From an uncultured Eubacteriales bacterium (GTDB taxonomy: Bacteria; Bacillota; Clostridia; Oscillospirales; Acutalibacteraceae), in the NCBI GenBank assembly GCA_900540085.1, contig UQEU01000005.1:1-64000 (forward strand): a DNA stretch of 64,000 bases, read 5' to 3'. The notes beneath the pieces were generated by a model. The model saw only the letters and a program-made list of their open reading frames with translations. It did no database searches and was not told where the DNA came from. This document shows, piece by piece, positions 1 through 8,865 of the stretch; the stretch's first letter is position 1, and the number at the start of each line of letters is the position of its first letter. Position numbers and translations under genes: made by a program.

Positions 1-2566
1 CATTATCTGCTTCTTCAAACCATTCCGTACCTACATCGGCAAGAGTTTGATTTGCGATACTGCCGAGATAATCAAAGAAGTCATCTGCCGATTTGTGGCT
101 TTGTGCCGCTTCTCTAATTTCATCAAAAGAGAGTTCGTTAGTAACATACTGACCGCCGGCATTGCTGTCGGGGTTGAAGTACATCCAAGTAACGCTTTCT
201 TGCTCTCGGTTAATGAAAAAGGCATCTTCATAATCTGTTTTCTGTTCGGTTTCGGTATCGTTTTGAGCGATATTTTCGCCTGTATCTGCTTTTTCTGCGG
301 CAGGTAATACCGTTACTCTCAGGTGTTCGTTCATTGGATTTTCACGCACTTTACGGTCAAATTCCGAACGCTCAAACTCTTTGTTAAATAACGGCATTTC
401 GGTATCATAAAGCATTACTCTCTCATCATCAAAAGATAAGATTTCGTATTCCGAAGCACCGATATATACTGTATCGCCAAGATGATATTCATAGCGTGCT
501 TCCGTTTCTACATCGTTGTTTTCAGTTTCGGGTGGGGCAGAAGAAAGTATTTCACGATTTCTTTGCTGCTCTGCAAGTTCTGCTCGCCGTTCTTCTTGTT
601 TTTCAAGCCACTTTGGATACTGCTCCTTTTCTTTTGGATTGAGGTATCTGTCCATACGGATAAGTTCTCCGATACGCTTTTCAACCTGATTCCATTTAAG
701 AGTGAGTTTAGGTGCGCCGTTTCCAAATCCTTTTGAAAGGGTTATGCCTTTTCCGTCGTGGTTTTCATCAATACCTGCACCGATAATAACAGGATATGAA
801 CCGCCCCAACCGTATTCGTTTTTGAGAAAATCTGCATTTTCCTTTGCGGATAGGCTCTTTTCAAACTGCTCATAGATACGCATTTTGCCTTCCGATACTC
901 CGCTTCCACGGGTTAGAACTGCGTCAATAACTTCCTGAGAAAAAGTAAAGGCAGAGGTTTTCTTTTCCTCTGCCTGACTGCTTTCTATTAAAGATAACTG
1001 ACTGTCTGTTGACGGTAACGGCTTTATCTCATCGGACAATTCTCCTAAAAGCCTCATTGCCTCAAAATGCTGTGCAATTACACCCCAGTCGTAGTAGCTT
1101 TGAGCCGTTCTGTTGTTATAACTTCCTTCCCACAAATGAAGAACATTCTGAAATGTCTTATAGCCTACCGTTCTGCCGTCCTTTAATGTGAGTTCGGTAT
1201 AGTCATTATTGAAAATACTCTTAACATATTCAGTCCTATCAGAATTGTTTGTGTTTCTTTCAAAGAAGTCTTTGATTTCTTCTTTTGAAGCGGACAGGTG
1301 TGGGGTAGTGCCGAGTATTTCTCTGATTGTATCGTCTCCGCCGAAAAACGGCAGGCTCTTGTCCTCGTGTTCTCTGTCGTAATACTCTAATTGAATATTA
1401 CCTGTTCCTTCACGATTTCCTGTGCTGAATTCCTGATGTTGTTCATCAAGCGAACCCATTTCATCATATCGTTCGCTTTCATCTGCTCCGTCAGTCCCTC
1501 TTTCTGTGCCATCTGTCTGACCAAGGTTTCCTCCAACTCGGTCGCTCTCTGCTGAACTTCCGCCAAGTGCTGAGTAAGCGTCCCTTTCGTCAAAAGATTG
1601 TAATACAGGATTTTGTGATGTTCTTTCAGATAAGTTTTCCTCATCCTCGACCATTTGCCGAGAGTCACTTCCGACTGTTCGGGCAGAGTCAGGTTCGGAA
1701 GATTGTAGTCTCCCACCATCGTGTATGTGATTTCGTTCATCGTTTTGGCTCCTTTCGTCTTTGTTATCTTTATTGTAATCAAATTGCCTTTGCTCATCAA
1801 TTATGCGATTTTCTCTGTCCAATGCCATTACGGTTTTGGATATTTCGGAAAGTCCCATTTCTGCAATATCGCTTGTGGCAATGCCGAGAGCATTAAGCGT
1901 GTCCTGTGTATTAAAGTTTGTTACATCACGAAAATCGTCGGCTTCAAAGTATTCTTCTGCATTGATACCGAGCCTTGACATCATCATATATGCCACGCTG
2001 TTTGTAACAACCTTTTTGTAAAGGCTTGCAATCATATCCTCGCTGAGTTCTTCAAGAAAACTGTCCTCACTAATATACACAAGGTCATTCAGATAGTCGG
2101 GAAGATTATCCTCGGCAGCATTTTGTGCGGCACTCATTACAGCATTACTCAAACTACTCTTGTTTTCAAGCTCACCGAATGTGCTTTCAAGCGTTTCAAT
2201 AACACTTGCGTCATATTCATCTCTCATATTCCAAAGCGGAACAGGACGAGAGTATCTGCTTTCGTGTGTATCGGATATATCGAAGTAGTGGGTAAGCCTT
2301 TGTCTGCTTCTGTCTGCGTCCTCAAACACGGCAATGCCTTTTGCGCCTTTATTTACCCAACGACCGAAAGAAGTATTCCATCTTTCAATTTCAAGTACCG
2401 CCGTTGCATCCGGTCGCTGTGCAAAGATTAACAGTTGCTCGTCAAATCGCAGTTTGTAGTTTCTGCAAGCCGACTCCAAAAACTTCTGCCAGCTTTGCGG
2501 ATTTGAAACAACCGTCTTGCAAGTTCTGTCATACAGTTCGGATATGAGTTCGTATTTCCTCGCCAT
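1..2566 (-). CDS. Giant ICE helicase/methylase-like protein, N-terminal 855 codons (cut by window edge)
   Basis: An uninterrupted frame runs from ATG 2566 (GGAGGTG nine bases upstream) past position 1. It begins MARKYELISELYDRT and resembles the N-terminus of the very large (2000+ aa) SNF2-helicase/N6-methylase proteins carried by clostridial conjugative elements. Recognisable parts are an N-terminal ArdC/LtrC-like region (about residues 1-100), a long acidic Ser/Gly-rich linker (about 275-400), a conserved block with EYGWGGSYP (about 560) and a block with VTWMYFNPDSNAGGQYVT (about 790) usually seen before the methylase part. The catalytic domains themselves lie outside the window, so the enzymatic role is inferred from family architecture. 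Likely acts on DNA during element transfer or establishment. It contains the tnpV frame at 1387-1740. Confidence 0.7.
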   Translation of the reverse strand, partial: MARKYELISELYDRTCKTVVSNPQSWQKFLESACRNYKLRFDEQLLIFAQRPDATAVLEIERWNTSFGRWVNKGAKGIAVFEDADRSRQRLTHYFDISDTHESRYSRPVPLWNMRDEYDASVIETLESTFGELENKSSLSNAVMSAAQNAAEDNLPDYLNDLVYISEDSFLEELSEDMIASLYKKVVTNSVAYMMMSRLGINAEEYFEADDFRDVTNFNTQDTLNALGIATSDIAEMGLSEISKTVMALDRENRIIDEQRQFDYNKDNKDERSQNDERNHIHDGGRLQSSEPDSARTVGSDSRQMVEDEENLSERTSQNPVLQSFDERDAYSALGGSSAESDRVGGNLGQTDGTERGTDGADESERYDEMGSLDEQHQEFSTGNREGTGNIQLEYYDREHEDKSLPFFGGDDTIREILGTTPHLSASKEEIKDFFERNTNNSDRTEYVKSIFNNDYTELTLKDGRTVGYKTFQNVLHLWEGSYNNRTAQSYYDWGVIAQHFEAMRLLGELSDEIKPLPSTDSQLSLIESSQAEEKKTSAFTFSQEVIDAVLTRGSGVSEGKMRIYEQFEKSLSAKENADFLKNEYGWGGSYPVIIGAGIDENHDGKGITLSKGFGNGAPKLTLKWNQVEKRIGELIRMDRYLNPKEKEQYPKWLEKQEERRAELAEQQRNREILSSAPPETENNDVETEARYEYHLGDTVYIGASEYEILSFDDERVMLYDTEMPLFNKEFERSEFDRKVRENPMNEHLRVTVLPAAEKADTGENIAQNDTETEQKTDYEDAFFINREQESVTWMYFNPDSNAGGQYVTNELSFDEIREAAQSHKSADDFFDYLGSIANQTLADVGTEWFEEADN
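1387..1740 (-). CDS. tnpV: TnpV family protein, overprinted within the giant gene
   Basis: This 117-aa ORF starts MNEITYTMVGDYNLPNLTLP and ends NIRNSAQEIVKEQVIFN, the pattern of the transposon-encoded TnpV family first named in Tn4451-type elements. ATG 1740 has AAAGGAGCC a few bases upstream. The ORF can be extended upstream to 1800, but that part has no ribosome binding site or family similarity. The whole gene lies inside the giant ORF (codons about 276-394), same strand, shifted one base. The molecular role of TnpV is not established; a DNA-binding or excision accessory function has been suggested for the family. Both frames look like known families, so this may be a real overlapping gene pair. 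Confidence 0.6.
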   Translation of the reverse strand: MNEITYTMVGDYNLPNLTLPEQSEVTLGKWSRMRKTYLKEHHKILYYNLLTKGTLTQHLAEVQQRATELEETLVRQMAQKEGLTEQMKANDMMKWVRLMNNIRNSAQEIVKEQVIFN

Positions 2567-2580
2567 TTATTTGCACCTCC

Positions 2581-3270
2581 TTATCGTGATTTTTCTTTGC
2601 CTTTTGCAAACTTCATATTTTCTTTTGCGGCTGGTTCTACGGTATGACCGTTTCTCTCGCAAAGCTCAGCAAATTCGCAGATGTGATAGAGATTTGTACC
2701 AACCTCTAAATGATAGTCGTCGATATATCTGCAAGTTCTCTCCATTGTTTTGCCATCGCTGAGTTTAATGGTTATTTTTTCGCCGTCCGCAATGCGAAAC
2801 TGCTCTTTAAAGTGGGAGTCGATGAAACGAATGCCACGCTCTGCGTCTTTCAAGTGGCTGTTTAGCCATTCCTTCTGATAGCAATAGCAGTACAAATTGT
2901 ACTCGCCCTTATTTGGGTTAAGTCTCATCAGATAGCTGAACTTATCCGTATCAAGGCGAATACCGTGATGATTGAGTTCATCATTAAAAGAGCTGTCCGG
3001 TGTGGAATAGCAATAAGATGACATTGCTTTTCTATCGGCTAAAACATCGCCGTTACGCAATTCATTTATCACATCATCAAATTCAGCCTTAAATTCATCG
3101 GTTTTTAAGTCTTTTCTGAAATCGTTCCAAGTCGTCCAAAACTCGTTACCGGTAGAACCGAAGTCCGCTCTCAAATATCCGATAAGACCGGTCTGCATAG
3201 AGAGCTGCTGACTTTGGCTGAATGTGTATTTACGCTCTGCTTCGGTCAATACTCTGTAATCCATATTCAT
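2581..3270 (-). CDS. Conserved ICE protein of unknown function (229 aa)
   Basis: The protein begins MNMDYRVLTEAERKYTFSQS and is of a type I associate with clostridial ICEs just upstream of the giant helicase gene; no named domain was recognised. It is soluble, rich in Tyr and Asp, and has no signal peptide or membrane segment. The ATG at 3270 overlaps the TGA of the previous gene (TGATG), with GCGAGG in front, so translation is probably coupled; ATG 3264 is an alternative. It ends 14 bp before the giant gene. Repeated Cys/Tyr clusters (YLMRLNPNKGEYNLYCYCYQ) and HLKDAERGIRFIDSHF are the most family-like stretches. Function unknown. Confidence 0.65.
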   Translation of the reverse strand: MNMDYRVLTEAERKYTFSQSQQLSMQTGLIGYLRADFGSTGNEFWTTWNDFRKDLKTDEFKAEFDDVINELRNGDVLADRKAMSSYCYSTPDSSFNDELNHHGIRLDTDKFSYLMRLNPNKGEYNLYCYCYQKEWLNSHLKDAERGIRFIDSHFKEQFRIADGEKITIKLSDGKTMERTCRYIDDYHLEVGTNLYHICEFAELCERNGHTVEPAAKENMKFAKGKEKSR

Positions 3271-3848
3271 CACCTCGCTTGTTCGTTTGATTGTCTTTGC
3301 TTTGGAATAGAAAAGCCATATACTTCGGCAATCTCATCGCCGAGCCTTTTGGTAACTCGTGTGATGTCGGCTCTTGTAACTTTTCCGTTATAGATTTTAT
3401 CTTGCAGATTTTCAATCTGCGTATCGGTAACACCATCTTTGAATACACGGTACAGATAACAGTTTGCACCGTCGTGATGAACGGCATTGGCTCGAAGGTC
3501 GCCGTACTTGTCCACATACCATTCGGTATAATCGGTATCGGAATAAAGGCAATCCTTTATATTGCCGGAATCAATCATTTTGTATCCCGTCACTCTGCCG
3601 TTCCATCTGCCAAGGTCGCCGATAACGATAATCGGTTGTGAAAACTGAATATCGAGATTTCGCCTTTCATCGGAAAGGTAATCGTCATTTGCTTCAACCA
3701 TATACTCATATAGCTTGTTTTCGTCGTTAGGGTCATCATCTAAACCGTTGATTTCAAGGTATTCCTTATAACTGTCACGCCAGTCATCAGCTTCAAGGTT
3801 CATATTGCTCCAAATAATATGACGGTCACTCTGTTCCCGTCTGCTCAT
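3270..3848 (-). CDS. Conserved ICE protein of unknown function (192 aa)
   Basis: I chose ATG 3848 (MSRREQSDRHIIWSNMNLE) because GGGAGGTGG lies just upstream; a longer reading to 3908 has no such site. The protein is acidic in its first half, with a middle segment LGRWNGRVTGYKMI and a C-terminal basic helix-rich part (TRADITRVTKRLGDEIAEVYG). No known domain recognised. It overlaps the 3' end of the preceding 77-aa gene by 23 bp and shares TGATG with the following gene, so the four genes 4399 to 2581 look like one translationally coupled set. Role unknown; position suggests a conjugation or element-maintenance accessory. Confidence 0.6.
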   Translation of the reverse strand: MSRREQSDRHIIWSNMNLEADDWRDSYKEYLEINGLDDDPNDENKLYEYMVEANDDYLSDERRNLDIQFSQPIIVIGDLGRWNGRVTGYKMIDSGNIKDCLYSDTDYTEWYVDKYGDLRANAVHHDGANCYLYRVFKDGVTDTQIENLQDKIYNGKVTRADITRVTKRLGDEIAEVYGFSIPKQRQSNEQAR

Positions 3849-4059
3849 CAGCACCACCTCCCAAATAAGAGAACAGCTTATTAACTTTGGTCTGCTTCTG
3901 AAGCTCAATAATCAAGCTCATATCCGGAATGGTGATACCCGGAATTTTAAGTATGCTTTCCATATCAAGCTGCTGCAATTTCTTTTCCGTATTGCAACCT
4001 GCGTCAAACAGTTTCGTAAGAAGCTTTGTTTTCTGCTGAAAAGTGAATTTCTCTTTCAT
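3826..4059 (-). CDS. Small conserved ICE protein (77 aa)
   Basis: A 77-aa protein beginning MKEKFTFQQKTKLLTKLFDA, with AAGGAGG eight bases before ATG. Mostly helical by composition, with the segment ESILKIPGITIPDMSLIIEL in the middle. No signal peptide, membrane segment or known motif. Its 3' end overlaps the start of the next gene by 23 bp. The small size and the good ribosome binding site argue for a real gene, but nothing in the sequence indicates a function. Confidence 0.55.
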   Translation of the reverse strand: MKEKFTFQQKTKLLTKLFDAGCNTEKKLQQLDMESILKIPGITIPDMSLIIELQKQTKVNKLFSYLGGGADEQTGTE

Positions 4060-4081
4060 TATTTGTCCTCCTTATCGTTAT

Positions 4082-4399
4082 TTACGATTTTGCATAGGTT
4101 CGATACATATGCTCACAACGCTTTCGTCCTCTCTGAACTTCAGGACTGGGCGCAAGTTCGGGGTGTGAAGCCTGAAGCTTTGCTCGTGACCTTCTGACAC
4201 TCTCGAAATGTGGTAAATGCAGTTCTTTATAGCAATTCATAATCACCGCAAAAGGCAAACCGCCTATATCTTGATTTTCATACCGTTGATAACAACGATT
4301 ACAAACGAGAAGATAAAGTTTCATATCGTCGTTTCGTGCGTCTGTATTCTCTTTGAGAATAGTTAGCACTTGGTTTTCTATCGTATTGGGATTATTCAT
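4082..4399 (-). CDS. Small conserved ICE protein (105 aa)
   Basis: A 105-aa protein beginning MNNPNTIENQVLTILKENTD, preceded by GGAGGAATGAA. It has a possible metal-binding or structural pair in LLVCNRCYQRY (CxxC-like spacing) and a basic C-terminal half (SVRRSRAKLQASHPEL, RGRKRCEHMYRTYAKS), which would suit nucleic-acid binding. I recognise it as a type of protein common in Firmicutes conjugative elements but cannot name a domain. It starts shortly after the terminator at 4411-4445, so it either needs its own promoter or depends on read-through from the surface-protein gene. Confidence 0.55.
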   Translation of the reverse strand: MNNPNTIENQVLTILKENTDARNDDMKLYLLVCNRCYQRYENQDIGGLPFAVIMNCYKELHLPHFESVRRSRAKLQASHPELAPSPEVQRGRKRCEHMYRTYAKS

Positions 4400-4410
4400 T
4401 TCATTCCTCC

Positions 4411-4445
4411 AAAAAAATATGGGCGGAGTTTTTTATGCTCCGCCC
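4411..4445 (-). terminator. Intrinsic terminator after surface-protein/microprotein genes
   Basis: An 8-bp GGGCGGAG/CTCCGCCC hairpin at 4421-4445 is followed, reading the minus strand, by a T-rich run (complement of 4411-4418). It sits 14 bases after the stop of the 29-aa gene and separates it from the 105-aa gene. Confidence 0.7.
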
Positions 4446-4458
4446 ACTGTGTTTTTCC

Positions 4459-4548
4459 TTATTTCTTTCTGTTTTTAATCTGCAAGAAGATAAAGCCGCC
4501 GACAATAAAGGCGACCAATACAACTGCTACGATTGTTTTAGCGTCCAT
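4459..4548 (-). CDS. 29-aa single-pass membrane microprotein
   Basis: ATG 4548 overlaps the TAA of the large surface-protein gene (TAATG), so it is probably translated by coupling. The product starts MDAKTIVAVVLVAFIVGGF and ends in a positively charged tail (QIKNRKK), i.e. one hydrophobic helix with a basic cytoplasmic end. It is too short for normal gene calling. A terminator follows at once, making it the last cistron with the adhesin-like gene. A role in export, anchoring or stability of the surface protein is inference from this arrangement only. Confidence 0.6.
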   Translation of the reverse strand: MDAKTIVAVVLVAFIVGGFIFLQIKNRKK

Positions 4549-7500
4549 TACTCATCGTCCTCCTTTTTCTTTTTTCTGAGTGCAGCAAAGACTGTTCCCG
4601 CAATTCCGAGAGCAGAAAGCCCTGCAAGCACAGTCCACAAGCCGACCTTGCTGTTATCTCCGGTCTTAGGTGTATCCCTGAGAACATTATGCATTTCCAC
4701 AACGGTGGTAGAGCCAACCTTTACGCTTGCTTTTTTATCGGCAGGTAAAACATATCCGGCAGAAACACTGTCGCCGACTTCCGATACGGTATATTCGCCG
4801 ATACGAAGTCCCTCAATAAAAATTTCGCCGTTTTTATCGGTTGTGAAGCTGCGGTCATAACCGTTTTCTCCGGTTACTCTGAAAGTGAAGCCCTCAACCT
4901 TACCGTCAGAAGATGTCTTTTTGATTTTAAGGTTGCCTTTCATTGCCTGATTGATAAAGCCGACTCCTGCTTTGTTTTCAACATTGTAGGTGGTTTCATC
5001 ATTCTCAATAAAGACGGAATAAACACCCTTATCAAGTTCAAAACCGTCCGGTGCTTTGGTTTCTCTTACAAGATATTTTCCGTAGAGAAGTTCTTTCATC
5101 TCGTAGATACCTGTTGAGGTTTCTTTAAGATTTCCGATAAGTTCATCGCCGTCGTCAAGTTTGCCATCGCCGTTTACATCTCTGTAAACTTCAAAGGTTG
5201 CACCTGTAAGTTTGTTATCGGGATAATCTGCGTCAACTTTGGTAAGCTGAATGTTACCGTGAATATACTCATTGGCAATTTCAACTTCAATGACCTGTTC
5301 GTTTTTAGAAATATTGACCTCGTAGGAAGTATCGTCAAGGACAAATCCTGTCGGAGCTTCAATCTCTCTTACAATCCACTGTCCATAAGGAACTTTTGCA
5401 AAAGAAAAACTGCCGTCCTTTTCAGATGTGGCAGTCATAATAGCGTGTTCTTTTGTAAATTCGGATTCATCTGCTTTGAAGATGCCGATTAAAGCACCTC
5501 CAAGGGCTTCTCCATTCTCGTCAATCTTCTTACCGGATACAGAACCGTAGATGAGTTTATTCTCAATCGGCTTACCGTCATTTACTTTGATTTCAACAAT
5601 TTCGGTGTCCTGACCGGCATACTCAAATGTGAACGGATACTGTGTATCAGAAAGGATATAATGCTCGTCCGTGGCAATTTCCTTGATATAGTAACTGCCA
5701 AACGGAAGGTCTGTATTCGCAATCGCCGTTCCGTTTTCATCAAGCGTGATAATCTCAATCAAACCCTCTGCCGGAATGACTGTGCCGCTTGAAGATACAA
5801 TATCTTCTTTAGCGTATAGTCCGAAGCTGATGTTTTTGATTTCATCATTCGTACCGATACCAAAGGTGTCATTCTGTTCAAGCACCTTTTCAAGAGAAAT
5901 CTTTACTTTCTGTCTCTCGTTATAGAAGCTGGTTACGGTTTCTGTTACGGCTACATCCTGACCTGCATAAGTGAGTTCAACCGAATGTTTTTCGTTATTG
6001 ATAACCATACCGTTAGGTGCTTTGATTTCTACTACCGTGTATTTTCCGAGATAGAGTTCCTTGCTCTTGGCAAAACCTTCATCATCGGTTGTCACGGTAT
6101 CAACCACATCACCCTTGTGATAACGAAGTGTGCCGTCCGGTGTGATAATATCTTCATCGGCTGTGATTTCATAAACCGCACCTGCAAGTCCTTTGACTGT
6201 ATATACCGGCTGATAAATCACATCTTTATCTTTCTCGCCAAAAACATTCACACCAAAGAACACCTCGCCGGTTTTCTCAACGGAAATTGTGCCTTTCTGA
6301 GCCATATTCGGCTTATCCACCTTAATCAATGTGATACCGCCTTCCTGTGTGGAGTTTTCTTCCGTTACATCAAAAGGAACAGGAGTACTGTCGAGTACAT
6401 ACCCATAGGGCGCTTGAACCTCAACAAGTGAATAACCTTTGCCGTACTCAAGTTTTTCGGGAGTTACAAGCTGTCCGTCTGCGTCGGTGTAGAAAGTGTT
6501 GATAGTTGTCGGTGTAGGATAAGTAAATGTCATACTTACTTTGTTTCCGGCAGGGTCATAGATTTGGAAGCCTGCACCTGCATACGGAATTGTCTTGCCT
6601 GTTTCTGCATCAACCTTTACCACCTTGATATAGCTTTCAAAGTTTGCGTTGTTGATGAGATAACGGTAGGTCTGTCCGTCCTGAGAAATGAAAACATCAA
6701 AGTCTTTCATAAACTCACGACCTTCCCAACCTTTGGTCTGATGAACGGTATATACGCCGTAAGGCATATCCTTTGTCTGAGCAAAACCGTTCTCATCACA
6801 GACAACAGTATCTCGTTCATCTTCTTCTGCTGCTTCAAAACTTCCGGAAGATTTAAGATAGATTTCAAAAGTTGCACCGCTTTCAGGTGTTTCAATCTTT
6901 GTTTCACCGTCATCGGTGTGTTTGATAATAGCGATATTTCCTTTCATAACCTGTTCGGTAACATCGTTAGAAACAAGGTTGTGTTCAATCGTAAAGAGCT
7001 TTGGTTCTGCGCCTACCTTGTGTACTGTCTTATCAAGAAGATAGCCCTCGGACGGTGTGATTTCTCTTACTGTCCAGTCGCTGTCGCAGACATATTCTTT
7101 TGTGGTCAACTGTCCGTCGCTGTCGGTTACATACTTATCCACAAGTGTTTCGCCTTTGTAGATACCGTAAACAGCACCGGAAAGTTTAGCGTCACCCTGA
7201 GCAGTGCCTTCTTCTCGGTCGCTCTTTGTTACAGTTACGCTGAACTTTTTAAGAATATTGGTAAAGTCTCGGTTTGTAACCTCATTCCATTTAATCGGTG
7301 CAGTCTGCTTTTCCGGAACAACATAACGGATTGCTGTATCCACTTCTTCGAGCGTATATGGTGTGCTTCCGCTGATAAGTACATCTTTGAATGTTGCAAC
7401 ACCATTTTTGTCAGTAACCGCATATTCATCAACGGCAATGCCTGCAAGGGAAGTACCGTAAAGGTGGAATTTCACACCCTCCACAAGATTATCTTCTGAG

Positions 7501-8795
7501 GACTTAATGACCTGAAGATTACCTCTTTTGAGAACATTGTTGAAGTTTACGGTTGCCACCTGACCTGCAACAATGGTTACTCTGTGAACCTCCTGCGGGA
7601 CATATTTATCAATGGACTGTTCCGTTACGGTATATACGCCGGGCATAAGATTATCAAGCTGAAACTTACCGCCGTTTGCTGTGGTAACAGTCTGATTAAC
7701 TCCGTTGCCTGTGATAGTGAATTTGATACCGTCAACCTTTCCGTCCTCGCTGGTTTTTACAATCTTGCAAGAACCGTAGCTGACTTTCATTTTTACAAAG
7801 CCACTTACAGGGTCGCTGACATTCTGACTGTACGAAACGACATCTTGAATACCGTTACCGGGAGAGTTTTTACCGTCCGTCCAAACAACAATGCCCTTGC
7901 GAGTGCCGTTTGTTTTGGTTGCGGTAATTGTAAATTCCTTACTCGGAGCTTTTGTCATTGAAACAGTCAACTTATTTCCGCTTTTAGAAAAAGTCACGCC
8001 GTCAATATTGGCAGAAAACTCATAATTGCCAAGCACACCGTTTGAGTCTGTAAGAGTAGTAACATACTTGCTTCCGTCCCATTTAAGTTCATTCACCTTT
8101 GCAGAGCCGCTTGACTTAGTACAGAAACTCGGCACTTTTGTGTGCTTCTGTACGCTTTCCGACATACTGTTGTAGTAAGCCATAATACGGCTATAAAGGG
8201 GATGACCTTTTTGAATGTGGTCGAGAATAGCGTCATAACTGCCGGGCGACTTATGATTAAAACTTTCATCTCTTTCGCCGACAATGGTTTCCCAAATCAG
8301 GAGCTGTGTTGCGATTGCGTGTGAAAGTTTATCTGCGTCATCGCTGTTCTGCGACTTCCAACTTGTGCTAATGCTGCCGCAATATCCGTACTGCAAAATA
8401 CGACCGATATTAAGTCGAATATCATCGCCGGAAATTGTGCCGTTAGAGCCAAGGTTATTGAAATAATCCTCGTTTTTCTCGGTAAGAGTATCTCCGGTAT
8501 GCTGACCCGTGCCCGGCTCGATACAGTAAGCAATATTCCCCGAATACGAACCCATTGCTCTGAGTGAATCAGTGCTTATTGCGTGAGAGTACCAACCGTT
8601 CATAAATTTGAGTTCACCGTGACCCCACTTACCGTTGTTATTTGTATCTCCGCTACGGGGAAGTTGCATAATATACACATCGGACTTCGTGCCCGAAGCG
8701 GCATAGGCAGTTGTCCCGATATTTGCAAATACACCGAGACTGAGAACCGCAGCCATTACAAGCGATACAGCTCTCTTGAATTTCGTTTTTACCAT
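4548..8795 (-). CDS. 1415-aa thioester-domain/SpaA-type cell-surface protein
   Basis: The start at 8795 (MVKTKFKRAVSLVMAAVLSL) has AAGGAGG and gives a classical signal peptide cleaved near residue 32 (TTAYA). Residues about 80-180 look like a TQXA thioester domain: Cys91 in NIAYCIEPG and Gln164 in IATQLLIWE would form the reactive Cys-Gln bond. Then come about ten SpaA/Cna-B prealbumin-like repeats, each starting with a VKSSEDG or KVDADTG-like strand and ending in a GxYxVxE strand, then a sortase-type end: TPKTG at 1375-1379, a hydrophobic segment, RKKKKEDDE. The Leu of LPXTG is replaced. Likely role: a fibrous adhesin or mating-contact protein on the donor cell wall. A longer reading frame to 8948 exists but lacks a signal peptide at its N-terminus. 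Confidence 0.85.
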   Translation of the reverse strand: MVKTKFKRAVSLVMAAVLSLGVFANIGTTAYAASGTKSDVYIMQLPRSGDTNNNGKWGHGELKFMNGWYSHAISTDSLRAMGSYSGNIAYCIEPGTGQHTGDTLTEKNEDYFNNLGSNGTISGDDIRLNIGRILQYGYCGSISTSWKSQNSDDADKLSHAIATQLLIWETIVGERDESFNHKSPGSYDAILDHIQKGHPLYSRIMAYYNSMSESVQKHTKVPSFCTKSSGSAKVNELKWDGSKYVTTLTDSNGVLGNYEFSANIDGVTFSKSGNKLTVSMTKAPSKEFTITATKTNGTRKGIVVWTDGKNSPGNGIQDVVSYSQNVSDPVSGFVKMKVSYGSCKIVKTSEDGKVDGIKFTITGNGVNQTVTTANGGKFQLDNLMPGVYTVTEQSIDKYVPQEVHRVTIVAGQVATVNFNNVLKRGNLQVIKSSEDNLVEGVKFHLYGTSLAGIAVDEYAVTDKNGVATFKDVLISGSTPYTLEEVDTAIRYVVPEKQTAPIKWNEVTNRDFTNILKKFSVTVTKSDREEGTAQGDAKLSGAVYGIYKGETLVDKYVTDSDGQLTTKEYVCDSDWTVREITPSEGYLLDKTVHKVGAEPKLFTIEHNLVSNDVTEQVMKGNIAIIKHTDDGETKIETPESGATFEIYLKSSGSFEAAEEDERDTVVCDENGFAQTKDMPYGVYTVHQTKGWEGREFMKDFDVFISQDGQTYRYLINNANFESYIKVVKVDAETGKTIPYAGAGFQIYDPAGNKVSMTFTYPTPTTINTFYTDADGQLVTPEKLEYGKGYSLVEVQAPYGYVLDSTPVPFDVTEENSTQEGGITLIKVDKPNMAQKGTISVEKTGEVFFGVNVFGEKDKDVIYQPVYTVKGLAGAVYEITADEDIITPDGTLRYHKGDVVDTVTTDDEGFAKSKELYLGKYTVVEIKAPNGMVINNEKHSVELTYAGQDVAVTETVTSFYNERQKVKISLEKVLEQNDTFGIGTNDEIKNISFGLYAKEDIVSSSGTVIPAEGLIEIITLDENGTAIANTDLPFGSYYIKEIATDEHYILSDTQYPFTFEYAGQDTEIVEIKVNDGKPIENKLIYGSVSGKKIDENGEALGGALIGIFKADESEFTKEHAIMTATSEKDGSFSFAKVPYGQWIVREIEAPTGFVLDDTSYEVNISKNEQVIEVEIANEYIHGNIQLTKVDADYPDNKLTGATFEVYRDVNGDGKLDDGDELIGNLKETSTGIYEMKELLYGKYLVRETKAPDGFELDKGVYSVFIENDETTYNVENKAGVGFINQAMKGNLKIKKTSSDGKVEGFTFRVTGENGYDRSFTTDKNGEIFIEGLRIGEYTVSEVGDSVSAGYVLPADKKASVKVGSTTVVEMHNVLRDTPKTGDNSKVGLWTVLAGLSALGIAGTVFAALRKKKKEDDE

Positions 8796-8819
8796 TTGGT
8801 TTTCCTCCTTAAAATGAAA

Positions 8820-8844
8820 GAACGCACCGATTATCAGTGCGTTC
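8820..8844 (-). terminator. Possible terminator between lipoprotein and surface-protein genes
   Basis: An 8-bp stem GAACGCAC/GTGCGTTC with a 9-nt loop follows the lipoprotein gene on the minus strand; the following bases are T-rich but interrupted (TTTCATTTT). It may be a weak terminator or a stabiliser for the downstream transcript. Confidence 0.45.
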
Positions 8845-8865
8845 AATTCTGTGTTTGATTTAGTT

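Noticed and set aside
6564..7499. A 311-codon plus-strand ORF
   Set aside because: It lies antisense within the SpaA-type gene, has no ribosome binding site or family likeness, and its Phe/Cys/Ile-rich composition is typical of a mirror frame of a coding strand.
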